Shown one piece after another: positions 1 to 5,473 of a DNA stretch of 7,043 nucleotides. The notes below the pieces were generated by a model. It was given only the letters and a program-made list of their open reading frames with translations. It ran no database searches and was not told where the DNA came from. The first letter of the stretch is position 1, and each line of letters begins with the position of its first letter. Source of the DNA: an uncultured Ignavibacteria bacterium (GTDB taxonomy: Bacteria; Bacteroidota; Ignavibacteria; Kapaibacteriales; UBA961); the NCBI GenBank assembly GCA_937868245.1, contig CALMMI010000662.1, positions 1 to 7,043 of the forward strand. Direction: 5' to 3'. Both the position numbers and the translations under genes were made by a program.

Positions 1-1
1 T

Positions 2-130
2 CAGGCTGATATATTGAATCAATCAATGGCTCAACAAGGTAAATCTAATGCGTATTTTCAATGGCTGGCAACTCAAAAAGAGCAAGCGACTATTGAAGAT
101 AATCGCAGTAAATATTACCGCGAGAATTGA
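2..130 (+). CDS. C-terminal end of a probable peptidyl-prolyl isomerase (PpiD/SurA-like), 5' truncated
   Basis: An open frame runs in from the left edge and stops at a TGA at 128-130, leaving 42 residues. The tail is hydrophilic, rich in Gln, Asn and Lys, and ends in IEDNRSKYYREN. An amphipathic segment (AYFQWLATQKEQATIEDNR) followed by a short aromatic end resembles the extreme C-terminus of the SurA/PpiD-type peptidyl-prolyl isomerases that I recall from Chlorobi/Ignavibacteria relatives. Those proteins are membrane-anchored or periplasmic foldases for outer-membrane proteins. No catalytic parvulin domain lies inside the window, so the identification rests on the tail alone. A strong intrinsic terminator starts 24 bp after the stop, which supports this being a genuine gene end. 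It could be another periplasmic chaperone or an unrelated protein. Confidence 0.5.
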   Translation, partial: QADILNQSMAQQGKSNAYFQWLATQKEQATIEDNRSKYYREN

Positions 131-153
131 TAAAACCGATTCTTCTGTTTTTC

Positions 154-185
154 AAAAAACCCGCGCCAAAAACGCGGGTTTTTTT
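154..185 (+). terminator. Rho-independent terminator after the 5' partial gene
   Basis: A perfect 12-bp stem is formed by AAAAAACCCGCG (154-165) and CGCGGGTTTTTT (173-184), with a 7-nt loop (CCAAAAA). The core is GC-rich and runs directly into a seven-T tract (179-185). It sits 24 bp after the stop at 130 and reads as a terminator on the plus strand. The A-run on the left arm gives a U-tract on the other strand too, so it could act in both directions, but no minus-strand gene ends here. Confidence 0.93.
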
Positions 186-293
186 ATAGAGTGGGGAGAA
201 GCTGATGGCTAATAGTATTTGTAGGTCTATTTGTTTACAATTCCTAACAGTTGCAAAACAATGTAATGAAATTAAAAATAAAATCATTATGGC

Positions 294-329
294 TGTAATT
301 CTGAAGGGGTCTTCGACTGAAGAATCTCC
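294..329. repeat. Degenerate copy of a dispersed intergenic repeat
   Basis: This stretch begins TGTAATTCTGAA and ends GAAGAATCTCC. Both ends resemble the left arm of the element at 425-531, which begins TGTCATGCTGAA and ends AGCATCTC. Inside are short complementary blocks (GAAG/CTTC/GAAG and ATTC/GAAT) that can form small hairpins. From memory, elements with ends like TGTCATTCTGA...GAAGAATCTC are dispersed through many bacterial genomes. I infer that this is a decayed single arm of that type. The evidence is similarity of the ends only. Confidence 0.4.
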
Positions 330-424
330 GTTTGTTTGCTGAAATTTACAGGGCTAATGCGCTAACTGAAGTTCTTCGCTGTACTGTAAATGACATCATG
401 TATTTAGCAAGTAGAAAATTGTCC

Positions 425-531
425 TGTCATGCTGAACTTGATTCAGCATCTCAGCTAGAACGGCAAAAGTGCACGTCCGAATCAGCACTACCAGACAGCA
501 ACGGAGATCCTGAATCGAGTTCAGGATGACA
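425..531. repeat. Double-hairpin inverted-repeat element (107 bp, REP/BIME-like)
   Basis: The 28-nt arms 425-452 and 504-531 are inverted copies matching at 25 of 28 positions, separated by 51 bp. Each arm is itself a hairpin with a perfect 8-bp stem and 5-nt loop: ATGCTGAA/TTCAGCAT around CTTGA on the left, and ATCCTGAA/TTCAGGAT around TCGAG (written on the plus strand) on the right. Two of the three differences between arms are the two partners of one internal base pair, so the hairpin in each arm is preserved. The outer boundary is TGTCAT...ATGACA. This layout is like REP/BIME elements or a small non-autonomous mobile element. In one frame it reads as CHAELDSAS...GDPESSSG, a peptide that I recognise as a frequent spurious annotation over such repeats. 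No target-site duplication is obvious. Confidence 0.8.
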
Positions 532-565
532 AGCATAAACATTTCCCCCTATGTAACTGAATGTG

Positions 566-589
566 TTACAGCCGGCTTTGCGGCTGTAA
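566..589. repeat. 9-bp perfect hairpin upstream of hpnC
   Basis: TTACAGCCG (566-574) pairs perfectly with CGGCTGTAA (581-589) around the loop GCTTTG. G-T wobbles could extend it one or two pairs outward. No T-run follows on either strand, so it is not a normal terminator. It ends 28 bp before the possible -10 box of hpnC, so it could be an operator dyad, an RNA hairpin, or part of the neighbouring repeat. Part of its right arm (GGCTGTAAT) also occurs at 291-299 beside the degenerate repeat. Confidence 0.55.
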
Positions 590-617
590 TGAAAAGAATG
601 ACGAACAATTTTATAGA

Positions 618-623
618 TATAAT
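618..623 (+). promoter_or_regulatory. Possible -10 box for hpnC-hpnD
   Basis: TATAAT is an exact sigma-70-type -10 hexamer 35 bp before the hpnC ATG. I see no matching TTGACA-like box at 15-19 bp upstream. The Bacteroidota pattern TAnnTTTG is only partly met (TAATTTAC at 620-627). In AT-rich DNA this hexamer can occur by chance, so the call is weak. It is the best candidate because the preceding gene has its own terminator, so hpnC needs a promoter in this gap. Confidence 0.35.
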
Positions 624-658
624 TTACCGTACATAGTTATAGTTACCAACAGAAACCA

Positions 659-1609
659 ATGAAGTTTTCTACGCAAGAATTATTCGATCTTACAACTACC
701 AACGGTGGATGTTTCGCAGTAAACAATCTACACGAAGCAGAGTTATTCTGTAAGAAACTTGCAACCTCACACTATGAGAACTTTCCGGTAGGCTCACTTC
801 TAATTCCAAAGAAATTCCGTAAACATTTTTTTAGTGTGTATGCATTCAGTAGAATTGCAGATGATCTGGCAGATGAATTGATTGCTTTGGGAAAAGAATC
901 GCAACTCGATACTATCAACAGCTTTGAGAAACTTCTTTTTGAGAAAAAATTTCTAAATTCCCCTACGGGTAATCCGGTCTTTGTTGCTCTTCATCAAACT
1001 ATGAACGACTGCAATATTCCACCGGAGGTGCTTGCCCGGTTACTGATAGCTTTCCGAATGGATATTGATTTCAAACGTCCGGTAACCATGCAGGATAATT
1101 TGGATTATTGTCATTATTCAGCTAATCCGGTTGGAGAATTGGTTTTAAGAATTTTCGGATTATGGAATCAAACTACCGCCCCTTATTCCGATTCAATATG
1201 CACAGGCTTGCAATTAGCTAATTTTTGGCAGGATATTTCGCGAGATTTTGAAAAAGGAAGGATATATATTCCATCACAAATTATGGAACACATCCCCCTG
1301 TCAGTAAAAGATAATTTGCAGGTTGAAGAAAATATCGGTATTTTTCCCGCAACCCTTCAATATTTATGTGAAATGACAGAAGAGCATTTTACTTCAGGCA
1401 AAACGTTAATCGGGTTTCTACCGTATTTTCGGTTACGGCTAGAAATTGCCCTTACAATTGAAGGTGGTCGGGCAATTCTTCGCAAAACTAAACGTCTCGG
1501 CAGTACAATTTTATTTCAGCGTCCCTCAATTACCGGTTTCGATTTGCTGATTATTTTCGTGAACGCACTCTTTCGTCATTCGATTTTCTGGAGAAAGTAT
1601 GGAAAATAA
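659..1609 (+). CDS. hpnC: Hydroxysqualene synthase HpnC (squalene/phytoene synthase family)
   Basis: In the three-enzyme HpnCDE route, HpnC converts presqualene diphosphate to hydroxysqualene. The 316-residue protein is an all-helical trans-isoprenyl diphosphate synthase-fold enzyme. The HpnC-type entry motif SHYENFPVGSLLIP is at 37-50. The first Asp-rich motif is DDLAD (68-72) within VYAFSRIADDLADE. HYSANPVGELVLRIFG is at 152-167. The second Asp motif is NFWQDISRD (188-196), with D192 and D196 expected to bind Mg2+ and diphosphate, followed by KGRIYIP. There are about 25 residues before the usual family start, but no internal Met precedes the catalytic core, so ATG 659 is the best start. It has no Shine-Dalgarno. 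The stop overlaps hpnD by 11 bp. A CrtB-type phytoene synthase is the alternative, but the SHYENFPV signature and the hpnD partner favour HpnC. Confidence 0.9.
   Translation: MKFSTQELFDLTTTNGGCFAVNNLHEAELFCKKLATSHYENFPVGSLLIPKKFRKHFFSVYAFSRIADDLADELIALGKESQLDTINSFEKLLFEKKFLNSPTGNPVFVALHQTMNDCNIPPEVLARLLIAFRMDIDFKRPVTMQDNLDYCHYSANPVGELVLRIFGLWNQTTAPYSDSICTGLQLANFWQDISRDFEKGRIYIPSQIMEHIPLSVKDNLQVEENIGIFPATLQYLCEMTEEHFTSGKTLIGFLPYFRLRLEIALTIEGGRAILRKTKRLGSTILFQRPSITGFDLLIIFVNALFRHSIFWRKYGK
1590..1597 (+). promoter_or_regulatory. Shine-Dalgarno of hpnD, inside the hpnC end
   Basis: GGAGAAAG lies in the last codons of hpnC, with GGAG (1590-1593) five bases before ATG 1599. It fixes the hpnD start, which lies upstream of the hpnC stop codon. 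This is the only clear Shine-Dalgarno in the window and suggests translational coupling of the two enzymes. Confidence 0.7.
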
Positions 1610-2489
1610 CATACTCGTTGAATACGACCTACAAGAGTCCGCGCCTACACCAGCGCGCACGAGTTTTTATTATTCCTTTAGCTTCCTGCCCAAAGATGAG
1701 CGTGATGCCATCAATACAGTCTATTCCTTTTGCCGTCAGATTGATGATATTGTGGATGAAATGCCCTCGCGCAATGCTGATATTATCCTCAAAAAACGCG
1801 AACGTCTTGCATGGTGGAGAGCCGAAATCGAGAAATGCTATGATGGAACTTCGGTAAGTCCCCTTCTGATTCCTCTTGCAGGAGTAGTACGGCGCTTCAC
1901 AATTCCAAAACAGTATTTTTTGATGCTTATTGACGGTTGTGAAAAAGACCTGCTACAATACCGCTATGAGACCTTTGAAGAACTGAAAGAATATTGCTAT
2001 AGCGTAGCTAGTGTAGTAGGATTGATGTGTATAGAAATCTTCGGGTATAAATACGAAGAGACCAAAGAATATGCGATAAATCTTGGCTATGCCTTGCAGC
2101 TTACCAATATCCTGCGGGATGTAAAAACGGATAAGGATCGCGGTTTTATCTATTTGCCCAAGGAAGATTTGGAGAGATTCCGTTATACTGAAGAAGACTT
2201 ATTCAACGAGAAATACAACGAAAATTTTAATGAACTGATGAGATTCGAGGCACGGCGGGTTCGGGAATATTATCACAAGGCACGGACGGCTTTGCGTCCC
2301 GATGAGAGAGTTACAATGTTCGCGGCTGAGATAATGGATGCTATCTATTACCGTCTTTTGGAAAAAATTGAACTTAATGATTTTAACATTTTCAAAAAGA
2401 GAATCAAGGTTTCTACCGCCCATAAATTTATGATTGCGATAAAGCACTGGCTTTCAACCCGGATTTTTGTTGGTAGGATAAAGAAATAG
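1599..2489 (+). CDS. hpnD: Presqualene diphosphate synthase HpnD (squalene/phytoene synthase family)
   Basis: HpnD condenses two farnesyl diphosphates to presqualene diphosphate, the substrate of HpnC. The 296-residue protein shows TSFYYSFSFLP (21-31), the first Asp motif RQIDDIVDE (46-54), the YSVASVVGLMCIEIFG helix (134-149) and the second Asp motif LTNILRDVKTDKDRGFIYLP (168-187), with D174 and D178 the expected metal-binding residues. LTNILRDV...DRGRxYLP-type motifs are typical of HpnD and CrtB. The tight pairing with hpnC makes HpnD the better call. The start at 1599 is supported by GGAGAAAG and lies inside hpnC, in another frame. No hpnE (the FAD-dependent reductase that finishes squalene) and no squalene-hopene cyclase is in this window. 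The gene ends 76 bp before the convergent alr stop. Confidence 0.9.
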   Translation: MENNILVEYDLQESAPTPARTSFYYSFSFLPKDERDAINTVYSFCRQIDDIVDEMPSRNADIILKKRERLAWWRAEIEKCYDGTSVSPLLIPLAGVVRRFTIPKQYFLMLIDGCEKDLLQYRYETFEELKEYCYSVASVVGLMCIEIFGYKYEETKEYAINLGYALQLTNILRDVKTDKDRGFIYLPKEDLERFRYTEEDLFNEKYNENFNELMRFEARRVREYYHKARTALRPDERVTMFAAEIMDAIYYRLLEKIELNDFNIFKKRIKVSTAHKFMIAIKHWLSTRIFVGRIKK

Positions 2490-2499
2490 TTTCTCTAAA

Positions 2500-2558
2500 A
2501 CTACAAAAGGAACAAAAGTGCACATTGGTTCTTTGTGCACTTTTGTTCCTTTTGTAGT
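2500..2558. terminator. Perfect 25-bp inverted repeat between convergent genes, probable bidirectional terminator
   Basis: Positions 2500-2524 and 2534-2558 are perfectly complementary over 25 bp around a 9-nt loop (TTGGTTCTT). The inner stem GTGCACA/TGTGCAC is followed on both strands by T-rich sequence (TTTTGTTCCTTTTG). A transcript from either side could therefore form the inner hairpin with a U-rich tail. It lies between the hpnD stop (2489) and the alr stop (2565), the expected place for a shared terminator of convergent genes. The stem is much longer than most terminators and less GC-rich, so a small mobile palindrome that has taken on this role is an alternative. Confidence 0.75.
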
Positions 2559-2564
2559 AGAATC

Positions 2565-3668
2565 TCAGATAAACACCCGCGGCACACGGGCTGAAATTGC
2601 GGTAAGCACCTCATACGGTATCGTTCCGCATTTTTCTGCTAATTGATTAGCGGTAATTACCTCATTCCCCTGCCGACCGATTAATATCACTTCATCGCCA
2701 CATTCTAAATTATCGTCACCAATATCCACCATACACTCATCCATACAAATTGTACCGACTATGTTATACCTTTTCCCTCGAATTAAGCATTCAGCTCTGC
2801 CTGTGAGACAGCGGAAATAACCATCGCCATATCCAATCGGGATTGTTGCAATTGTAGTCTCCTTAGTGGTGTAGTATCTACGTCCGTAACTTACCGGAGT
2901 GCCTGAAGGAACCCGGCGAAGTGAGATAATTGAACTTTTTAGAGTTAACGTAGGTTTAAGGTGCAATTGATGAGCCATTTCTTCTGTTGCTCCGCACCCG
3001 TGCAAGGAAAGACCGGGACGGATTAGATTAAACCGGGCAGCAGGGAGATGAGCAATTGCGGCAGTATTTGAAGCATGCACATACTGGAATTCGCAACAAT
3101 TAGCTCTTAAATTGTCAAGCACTTGGTTAAAAGACTTCAACTGAATTTCAGCAAATGTAGTATCTGTTTCATCTGATGTAGCAAAGTGAGTGCAAATCCC
3201 TGTCCACTCAATATTTGAAAGATCTTTTACATCCTCCATAAATTGCAAGGCATCATTAGGCAGAATACCGTCACGGCTCATTCCTGTATCGATATACAAA
3301 TGTAATTTTGCTATTCCTCCCAGTTTCGTCGCTTCATCTGATATTCTTCTCACCGTATCTAACGAGCAAGCAATCGCATGAAAATTATATTCAATAAAGT
3401 GTGATAAATCACTTGTTTCTGGCGGAGTCATTACTATAACAGGAGTAAGGATACCGGCTTCACGCAATACAATTCCTTCGGATGCAAAAGCTACACCCAA
3501 AAATTCTGCACCCTCTTCGGATAGAATTCTTGAACATTCAATTATGCCGTGTCCATAGGCATTTGCCTTTACCATTGGCATGATTGCTGAATTTGGAGCA
3601 AAAGAGCGGAGTAACCGGAAATTTTGACGGAGAGAAAGGGTATTAATTTCGGCAATAGTAGAACGCAT
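2565..3668 (-). CDS. alr: Alanine racemase (PLP-dependent)
   Basis: Alr interconverts L- and D-alanine in the cytoplasm and supplies D-Ala for peptidoglycan. The protein has 367 residues, normal for the family. The N-terminal barrel carries the PLP lysine K34 in MVKANAYGHG (32-41). DTGMSRDG (127-134), THF (160-162), HASNTAA (198-204) and RPGLSLHG (217-224) follow. The C-terminal domain has the catalytic tyrosine Y261 in PVSYGRRY, then IPIGYGDGYFR (276-286), GTICMDECMVDIG (305-317) and the family-typical end YEVLTAISARVPRV. Both catalytic residues are present, so it should be active. The ATG at 3668 has no Shine-Dalgarno. The 124-bp gap to manC with a promoter-like box suggests that it can be transcribed separately. 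It is a stand-alone Alr, not fused to MurF as in many Bacteroidetes. Confidence 0.97.
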   Translation of the reverse strand: MRSTIAEINTLSLRQNFRLLRSFAPNSAIMPMVKANAYGHGIIECSRILSEEGAEFLGVAFASEGIVLREAGILTPVIVMTPPETSDLSHFIEYNFHAIACSLDTVRRISDEATKLGGIAKLHLYIDTGMSRDGILPNDALQFMEDVKDLSNIEWTGICTHFATSDETDTTFAEIQLKSFNQVLDNLRANCCEFQYVHASNTAAIAHLPAARFNLIRPGLSLHGCGATEEMAHQLHLKPTLTLKSSIISLRRVPSGTPVSYGRRYYTTKETTIATIPIGYGDGYFRCLTGRAECLIRGKRYNIVGTICMDECMVDIGDDNLECGDEVILIGRQGNEVITANQLAEKCGTIPYEVLTAISARVPRVFI

Positions 3669-3716
3669 TCAGTCTCAGATCGAAATAAAACAAATTTTAT
3701 GAATCTTAAGGGGAAG

Positions 3717-3724
3717 CAAATATA
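3717..3724 (-). promoter_or_regulatory. Bacteroidota-type -7 promoter box for alr
   Basis: On the minus strand these bases read TATATTTG, an exact match to the Bacteroidota sigma-A -7 consensus TAnnTTTG. The alr ATG begins 48 bp downstream of the box, leaving a leader of roughly 40 nt. The matching -33 TTTG is not exact: GTTG lies about 22 bp upstream, within the dyad at 3731-3759. The position in the only sizeable gap of the minus-strand block fits a separate alr promoter. Confidence 0.45.
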
Positions 3725-3730
3725 CTTTAA

Positions 3731-3759
3731 GTCATGTCGGTTATAACAACTGACATGAC
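3731..3759. repeat. 12-bp dyad in the manC-alr gap (operator or weak terminator)
   Basis: GTCATGTCGGTT (3731-3742) and AACTGACATGAC (3748-3759) are inverted copies matching at 11 of 12 positions around ATAAC. The single mismatch (3739/3751) is a G-U wobble in plus-strand RNA but a C-A mismatch in minus-strand RNA, which is the strand actually transcribed here. Downstream on the minus strand is TTAAAGTATATTT, not a clean U-run. It covers the -33 region of the proposed alr promoter. That favours a protein-binding dyad at least as much as a manC terminator, but neither is shown. Confidence 0.55.
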
Positions 3760-3792
3760 AATAATTTTAGAATCTAGGGGGTAGGTAACTAC

Positions 3793-4899
3793 TTACAAAT
3801 GATTATCATGTCCTAACGAGCGCAGTGCTGCAACTGCCTGGCGGACATTCTGTGCTTTGTCCTTCGGACATACTAATATGGCATCATCGGTTGCCACAAC
3901 CACTATATCATCAACACCGATAAGGGCAATCACCTGTTTACCCGAAGTATTGATAATAGTTGAATTTCGAGTATCAATCAAAACATTTTTCCCGTTAAGG
4001 ACATTCCCATTATCATCAAGCGGCTGCATTCTGTCGAGAGAATCCCACGAGCCAACATCATCCCACAGGAAACCTGCCCTAATAACCGCTACATTTCCGG
4101 CTTTCTCCATTATTCCATAATCAATTGATATATCAGGGAATTGCTCAAATATTGGTTTTGCTTCAGGAATCGCACCATCAGCAACGGTTTTAGTTTTGTT
4201 GTGGATTGCATTTTTCAAACCTTCCAGTTTATCACCAACAGAGGGAAGGTTTTCGTGGATACTTTTCAAGAATGTATCAATCCTCCAGAAGAACATACCT
4301 GAATTCCAGAGAAAATTACCGGAATTCAAAAAATGCAAAGCTGTTTCCCTGTTGGGTTTTTCTCGAAACGAAACTGCGGGCCAGATTGAATTTGCTTCGG
4401 AATTAGAAGTGTTAGTTTCAATGTACCCATATCCTGTTTCAGGGCGAACCGGAGGGATTCCAATTGTTACCAGGTCGGCATTGCTCTCTGCATACTGCAA
4501 TGCTTTGTCAACGGTTTGGATAAACTGACTTGAAGTAGAAATATAATGATCGGCGGTAAGAACTGCCATCGAAATTTCTGAAGCAGGAACCTGATATTTT
4601 TCTTCAAGGAACACAGCGGCAAACGCCAAACATGGAGCAGTATTACGTTTAAACGGCTCCGCTACCACATTTTCAGGAGGCAGATTAGGGAGTGCTTCCC
4701 TAATCGGGTTCTGAAGGATTTCACTTGTAAATATATAAATATGTTCAGGAGGAATCAAGGGTGCAATACGGTCTATTGCTTCCTCAATCATCATCTTATC
4801 CGATGTTAGCGCAAGTAATTGTTTTGGTCGGTTTTTCCGGCTGAGGGGCCAGAAACGTTCACCTGAACCTCCGGCCATAATAACGGCAGTACGTATCAT
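3793..4899 (-). CDS. manC: Mannose-1-phosphate guanylyltransferase (GDP-mannose synthesis)
   Basis: The enzyme makes GDP-mannose from GTP and mannose-1-phosphate in the cytoplasm, for surface polysaccharide, glycoprotein or GDP-fucose synthesis. The 368-residue protein starts with the nucleotidyltransferase signature GGSGERFWPLSRKNRPKQ (10-27). TADHYI (115-120), GYGYIE (156-161), FREKP (178-182), LWNSGMFFW (197-205), DYGIMEK (260-266) and WDDVGSW (279-285) follow. WDDVGSW, NSGMFFW and PKQ are characteristic of mannose-1-phosphate guanylyltransferases rather than glucose-1-phosphate enzymes. After residue 300 comes a short C-terminal beta-rich segment, with no fused phosphomannose-isomerase cupin domain. 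It is therefore the short single-function form. ATG 4899 follows the DinB-gene stop by 13 bp with an A-rich leader and no Shine-Dalgarno. It sits within a tight minus-strand run. Confidence 0.93.
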   Translation of the reverse strand: MIRTAVIMAGGSGERFWPLSRKNRPKQLLALTSDKMMIEEAIDRIAPLIPPEHIYIFTSEILQNPIREALPNLPPENVVAEPFKRNTAPCLAFAAVFLEEKYQVPASEISMAVLTADHYISTSSQFIQTVDKALQYAESNADLVTIGIPPVRPETGYGYIETNTSNSEANSIWPAVSFREKPNRETALHFLNSGNFLWNSGMFFWRIDTFLKSIHENLPSVGDKLEGLKNAIHNKTKTVADGAIPEAKPIFEQFPDISIDYGIMEKAGNVAVIRAGFLWDDVGSWDSLDRMQPLDDNGNVLNGKNVLIDTRNSTIINTSGKQVIALIGVDDIVVVATDDAILVCPKDKAQNVRQAVAALRSLGHDNHL

Positions 4900-4912
4900 A
4901 ATTTTTTTAGTT

Positions 4913-5464
4913 TTAAACAGCAGCTCTCTGCGGTGGTACTCTCAAATACTCTTCAGATTTACCACGTGGAATCGACAGGGTTTTCCAATTCTCCCCTGTT
5001 AAATATTTGGCAAGGAAAATAATTTGCCCGACATGTGAACCATAATGATATACTTGCCTTTCTATGGCTTGGATAACCGTGTGAGGCTCAGTACGTATTG
5101 TAGTTGTACGAAGTAAATCATCCGGAGTTAGAGAAGTAAGCGTATCGAATAACTGTTTCCAGCCACGTTCCCAATACTCTAAAATTTCCTGCGAAGTATT
5201 AAAAGAGCTTATGAATTCAGAATCACGGTTCCTAGTTGGCTTTTCGCCGTCGGTAGTAAATATATCCGACCAACGTGAAATCATATTTCCTGCAAGATGT
5301 TTTATAATAATTTCAATCGAATTTGATTCTCCTCCATCAATCGAAACCTTAAACTGCTCATCGGACAGTTGGGCAACAGCTTTGTCGGCAAGTGCCTTCA
5401 TTGCTTTAAAATTCCTAATATTCACATCAAGATAATGATTTGCAAGTTGCAAGTTGCTATCCAT
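4913..5464 (-). CDS. DinB/DUF1572-family four-helix protein, function unknown
   Basis: This 183-residue protein looks like a DinB-superfamily (DUF1572-type) helical bundle. The three histidines expected to bind a metal are visible: H56 in IIIKHLAGN, and H140 and H144 in VYHYGSHVGQIIFLAK. The N-terminal helix, the KHLAGNMISRWSDIFTTDG loop and the YHYGSHVGQI helix are typical of the group. The superfamily includes metal-dependent thiol-transfer enzymes using mycothiol or bacillithiol and many proteins of unknown role. The substrate cannot be read from sequence. Its start lies 4 bp after the asd stop, with GGTGA overlapping that stop as a likely ribosome-binding site, so the two are probably translationally coupled. 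No signal peptide is seen, so it is probably cytoplasmic. The name DinB does not imply DNA polymerase IV. Confidence 0.88.
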   Translation of the reverse strand: MDSNLQLANHYLDVNIRNFKAMKALADKAVAQLSDEQFKVSIDGGESNSIEIIIKHLAGNMISRWSDIFTTDGEKPTRNRDSEFISSFNTSQEILEYWERGWKQLFDTLTSLTPDDLLRTTTIRTEPHTVIQAIERQVYHYGSHVGQIIFLAKYLTGENWKTLSIPRGKSEEYLRVPPQRAAV

Positions 5465-5468
5465 ATAT

Positions 5469-5473
5469 TCACC
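5469..5473 (-). promoter_or_regulatory. Shine-Dalgarno-like site for the DinB gene, overlapping the asd stop
   Basis: On the minus strand GGTGA ends four bases before ATG 5464, and its last three bases are the asd TGA stop. It is one of only two Shine-Dalgarno-like sites in the window. Both precede genes that overlap or abut the gene before them. Confidence 0.45.

Larger units (their letters stand above)
186..658. other. Non-coding intergenic region with repeats
   Basis: These 473 bp between the terminator and hpnC hold no credible gene. They contain a degenerate repeat (294-329), a double-hairpin inverted repeat (425-531), a 9-bp hairpin (566-589) and a possible -10 box (618-623). The part from 186 to 290 is AT-rich and I see no structure in it beyond a 10-mer, TGTAATGAAA (262-271), that recurs at 585-594. 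A 65-codon frame starting with TTG at 332 runs through the repeat. Its translation changes character at the repeat boundary and simply reads out the repeat arms, so I do not call it a gene. Confidence 0.8.

Noticed and set aside
90..287. 65-codon minus-strand frame
   Set aside because: It runs antisense across the end of the 5' partial gene and through the intrinsic terminator. Its peptide has no recognisable domain.
332..529. 65-codon plus-strand frame with TTG start, ending in GDPESSSG
   Set aside because: It starts with TTG and no ribosome-binding site, and its second half is only a readout of the two repeat arms. I treat it as a spurious frame over the repeat.
262..594. Direct repeat TGTAATGAAA at 262-271 and 585-594 as possible target-site duplication flanking the repeats
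   Set aside because: Ten bases are long for a duplication by small elements, and the two copies are not flush with any element boundary. AT-rich chance similarity is enough.
2199..2447. 82-codon minus-strand frame inside hpnD
   Set aside because: It is antisense to conserved HpnD coding sequence and has no recognisable protein features.
659..2489. Pair of CrtB-like phytoene synthases for carotenoids
   Set aside because: Both belong to the same superfamily, but the SHYENFPV entry motif in the first and the overlapping two-gene arrangement fit HpnC/HpnD better. No crtI-like gene is present.
3731..3759. Standard Rho-independent terminator for manC
   Set aside because: On the transcribed strand the stem has a C-A mismatch, moderate GC and no clean U-run after it, so I list it as a dyad of uncertain role.
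3857..4528. Plus-strand frames of 66-110 codons inside manC
   Set aside because: They are antisense shadows of a clearly functional minus-strand gene, with no motifs or start signals of their own.
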